Assembly: GCA_039519185.1 (NCBI GenBank)
Contig: CM076849.1
Span: 60,470,587-60,534,586, forward strand
Length of the DNA stretch: 64,000 nucleotides
From: Astragalus membranaceus
Taxonomy: Eukaryota; Streptophyta; Magnoliopsida; Fabales; Fabaceae
Direction: 5' to 3'
Below are positions 61,440-64,000 of the stretch, one piece after another (position 1 is the stretch's first letter; each line of letters starts with the position of its first letter). Made by a program: the position numbers and the translations under genes. The notes under the pieces are model-generated. The model ran no database searches and was not told the DNA's origin. It saw only the letters and a program-made list of their open reading frames with translations.

Positions 61440-62280
61440 CTTTTAAGTATCATCCTTAAGAAAACAACACTACTATTTAGTAAGATAAAAATCGTACGAA
61501 AAATACTTTATTAACCTTGGGCCTGAATCACACAACACCAGTCAGGCTTGTCATTTAACGTTTTTGCATTTCGTCTTCGTACTTTTAAGTATTATCCTTA
61601 AGAAAGCAGCGCTACTATTTGGTACAAAAATTACTTTGTTAACCTCAGCCCTGAATCACACAACACCAGTCGGGCTTGTCATTTACTTTTTCAGACATTA
61701 GTTCTTCGTACATTTAAAAGAAGGATAAATAATTTAATAAAATAATAATACTAATTTTGGAAAAAAAAATTATTTGGGAGCGAAGTCTTGCCCCATAACA
61801 CCTATATCTTTAAAATAAGTCTAATAAAATAAGTCCATGCACAACTAAATGGTAAAGAGTTTAAGGAAACAACGCTACTATTTGGTATGATAACAATCGT
61901 ATGAAAACTACTTTGTTAGCCTCAGACCTGAATCACACAACACCATTCAGGCTTGTCATTTAACGTTTCTAACATTTTGTCTTCTTACTTTTAAGTATCA
62001 TCCTTAAGAAAACAACCTTAGTATTTTGTACGATAAGAATCGCATGAAAGTTACTTTATTAACCTCGGGCCTGAATCGCACAACACCAGTCGGGCTTGTC
62101 ATTTAACGTTTATGCATTTCGTCTTCGTACTTTTAAGTATAATCCTTAAGAAAACATCGTTACTATTTGGTACGATAAGAATGACACGAAAATTACTTTG
62201 TTAACCTCGGGTCTAAATCACACAACACCAGTCGGGCTTGTCATCTAATCTTTCAGACATTAGTTCTTCATGCTTTTAAA
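61440..62280. repeat. Tandem repeat, about 130-140 bp unit x5, partly separated
   Basis: Five copies of CTGAATC(A/G)CACAACACCA followed by GT(C/T)(A/G)GGCTTGTCATTTA, TCGTCTTCGTACTTTTAAGT and AAGAAA(A/G)CA start near 61527, 61650, 61930, 62070 and 62213. The second and third are separated by about 140 bp of AT-rich insertion. Function unknown. Confidence 0.8.
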
Positions 62281-62284
62281 CAAA

Positions 62285-62314
62285 CTAGTAACATACCCGT
62301 GCATCCGCACGGGT
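62285..62314 (-). mobile_element. Probable Helitron 3' terminus
   Basis: Read on the minus strand, a hairpin CCCGTGC-GGAT-GCACGGG is followed after TATGTTA by CTAG and then a T. This is the Helitron 3' signature (stem-loop, CTRR, insertion before T). The element body would extend to higher coordinates; its TC start was not located. Confidence 0.55.
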
Positions 62315-62623
62315 TGATCGCGTTATGTGGTATAGTTTTGAATCAGATTGATTTCTCGAATCTAAATAATGTAAATGGAAGCTATGTTTAAAATAAGAAT
62401 TTGGTGAAAGTAAAAAAGACTTTCAATTTATTTAGTTAAAAAAAGATCTTGTAACAAAGTTGATCATAGTGTTGAGCTTTTTGTTAATTAATGACATCTT
62501 AGTAATAAATTCAAAAATATTTATGTAAATGAAATATTACGTTAGAAATTACAATGTCTCGGAAACATAAAATACAAAAGTAGATATTAATAGTCATTTA
62601 ATGTTGCTAAAGCATAGGTCATT

Positions 62624-62953
62624 ATGCCTTCAAGATACAAATACCTAAGAACTGACTTTGTCAACCTCGGCCAAGTTTGTCTCTTCAAAATTGATGATAT
62701 TAAACTTGAGCTATCTCCATTTAATGTTGGATTTATCCTCCGGTATAAGTGGTCATTGTGGAGGTTCACCTTATCTGACCCAAAAGAATTCGAGAATGCC
62801 TCATATGTTATTGTCATGGAAGAAAGTGAATTGAAGCCAATTGTGGAGGTTCAAGTCATCTCACCCAGAAGAATTAAAACCAATGTATCAAAAATTAGGC
62901 AGTTGTCAGCCAAGTTGAGGTCACAAAATTCTTTGTTTGTACCTTTAAATTGA
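62624..62953 (+). other. Open frame of 109 residues, unrecognised
   Basis: The frame contains TDFVNLGQVCLFKIDDIKLE and EESELKPIVEVQVISPRRIK. I do not recognise a family. An overlapping minus-strand frame of 76 residues also exists. It would lie inside the putative Helitron, so it may be captured or decayed coding sequence. I see no intron signals or start context that would make a gene call safe. Confidence 0.2.
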
Positions 62954-64000
62954 ATCATTTGTCATTACATTATTTGGTTTCCTCATAGACTCAAAATTAA
63001 ATTATTTTAAGCTAAATCAATTATGAATACAATATTTGGTTTGTTGAAATTCATAAATTTGTTCCCAGATTATTTAAAGAAGTTAGTCCATGGGTGAAAA
63101 GAGCCTCAAATTGTTGTTTGTTAGTCCTCAAATACATAAATAGGTTCTTCAAAGTTAGAAATTAGTCCAGCTCTGTTTCCTCAGATCTTTTTCCAATTCA
63201 GATCTATTGCTAATTGAATTGTATAAAGAGGCTGATCTGTTTTCAATTCAAATCAGTTGCAAATTAATTTATATAAACATGCTGGATTTTTTTTTTGTTA
63301 GCAGTAGTTCCATAAGTCTATATAGTAATAGAGACACACTCCGCCCTTCTAGTTGTACCTTTCAGTTGACCAATTCCTTTTTCAAATCCTCAATCTCTTT
63401 TTCATAATCACGCTGATAAATAAATAGAGCATCAATAACGATAGGAAAATCATGAATGATATCAATAAATGTTGACAATTACACAAATGTTCATGACTGC
63501 ATGTACTATACATAAGAAATCATTGAGGGAAGAAATCCAAATTATATAAATCTTATGACCAGTATTGTTGTAACCAACTTGGTTCTCTAACAAAAAATGA
63601 AATTGCAAGAAAATGTAAAGTATAACAGAATGCAAAAGCATAATCAAATGATAGATTTGTCAGGTCCTTGCTGGAGAGTCTATCTACAATTCTTCCAAGA
63701 ACTTCGTAGCTTTTCTAACTCTTTGGCTTGTGAGAGTTAGTTGGCCCATTAGTTGTAGCTAGCCTTATTGCTTCTTGAGTTCTTGTAGCTTCGCATCATA
63801 AAGTGAATTACAATGTGCATCATGTGTGTGATGAAATAAAGAGGGCGTGTGGCAATGAATACACACAGATTAAGGAACAAAATATAAATGAATAGACATT
63901 GATAAAAAAGAAGCACTTCAAAAATCAATACAAATCAAACTAATAACACAAAGCAAATAAAACCCATACCTATTCAGCAAGATGTCACTCAATCCTTTGC
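62954..64000 (-). other. Possible decayed minus-strand coding fragments
   Basis: On the minus strand, an acceptor-like TTATTTATCAG at about 63415 is followed by RDYEKEIEDLKKELVN and then TGA, a charged coiled-coil-like stretch. Near 63795-63765 the minus strand reads YDAKLQELKKQ then a stop. At 63999-63961 KGLSDILLNR ends at a GTATGG donor-like site. These could be exon remnants of one coiled-coil gene continuing beyond the window, but the stops and lack of a recognisable family keep this weak. Confidence 0.2.

Overview
The window is nuclear DNA of a flowering plant. It shows intron-rich genes, a GPI8 and a remorin gene, and Copia, CACTA, hAT, MULE, LINE and Helitron-type repeats. The repeat families look legume-like (LTR ends TGTAACACCCC...GGGGTGTTACA, AATCGATT-rich LTR, GGCTTAAATATA-ended MULEs), but the species cannot be fixed from the sequence alone. 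Only three ordinary host genes are well supported; roughly four fifths of the window is transposable elements and their relics.

Region by region. 1-5.2 kb: the 3' seven exons of GPI8, the catalytic subunit of GPI transamidase, on the + strand, with a hAT element and a 0.9-kb tandem duplication in its introns. 5.3-10 kb: two LINE relics on the - strand. The first is split by an LTR-type insertion that itself holds a MULE carrying a tRNA-like module. 10.4-19.8 kb: a deep nest, in which MULE-type termini with a near-perfect 9-bp target duplication enclose an LTR-type element with a perfect 5-bp duplication. That element holds a CACTA relic, a second LTR-type element with a GGCGCC-rich minisatellite, and an uninterrupted (CAA)224 tract. 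19.8-20.9 kb: another MULE, directly upstream of a RING-finger membrane protein gene (CDS 22.4-23.2 kb). 23.7-25.7 kb: a six-exon remorin gene on the - strand, convergent with the RING gene. 26.3-28.2 kb: two tandem-repeat arrays and a third LINE relic.

From 28.5 to 59.0 kb the sequence reads as one decayed CACTA element swollen by nested insertions, although its target duplication is not visible. Inside it are LTR relics with a MULE and a phased AATCGATT array (29.6-32.0 kb). A second, structurally complete 11.3-kb CACTA element lies at 34.8-46.1 kb with a TCA duplication, a TnpA-like gene and a broken TNP2-type transposase. A Copia element lies at 49.4-57.9 kb with an AGTGA duplication; it is interrupted by a hAT in one LTR and by a 2.9-kb LTR-type element between gag and pol. 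59-64 kb holds tRNA-like and tandem repeats, a Helitron 3' end, and unrecognised or decayed coding fragments.

The host genes are not a pathway: GPI8 acts in the ER membrane, the RING protein is probably a membrane E3 ligase, and the remorin is probably plasma-membrane associated. I found no convincing new gene system. The most notable signals are the helically phased AATCGATT array upstream of an LTR TATA box, the 672-bp pure CAA tract, and the order of insertions that target duplications make readable.
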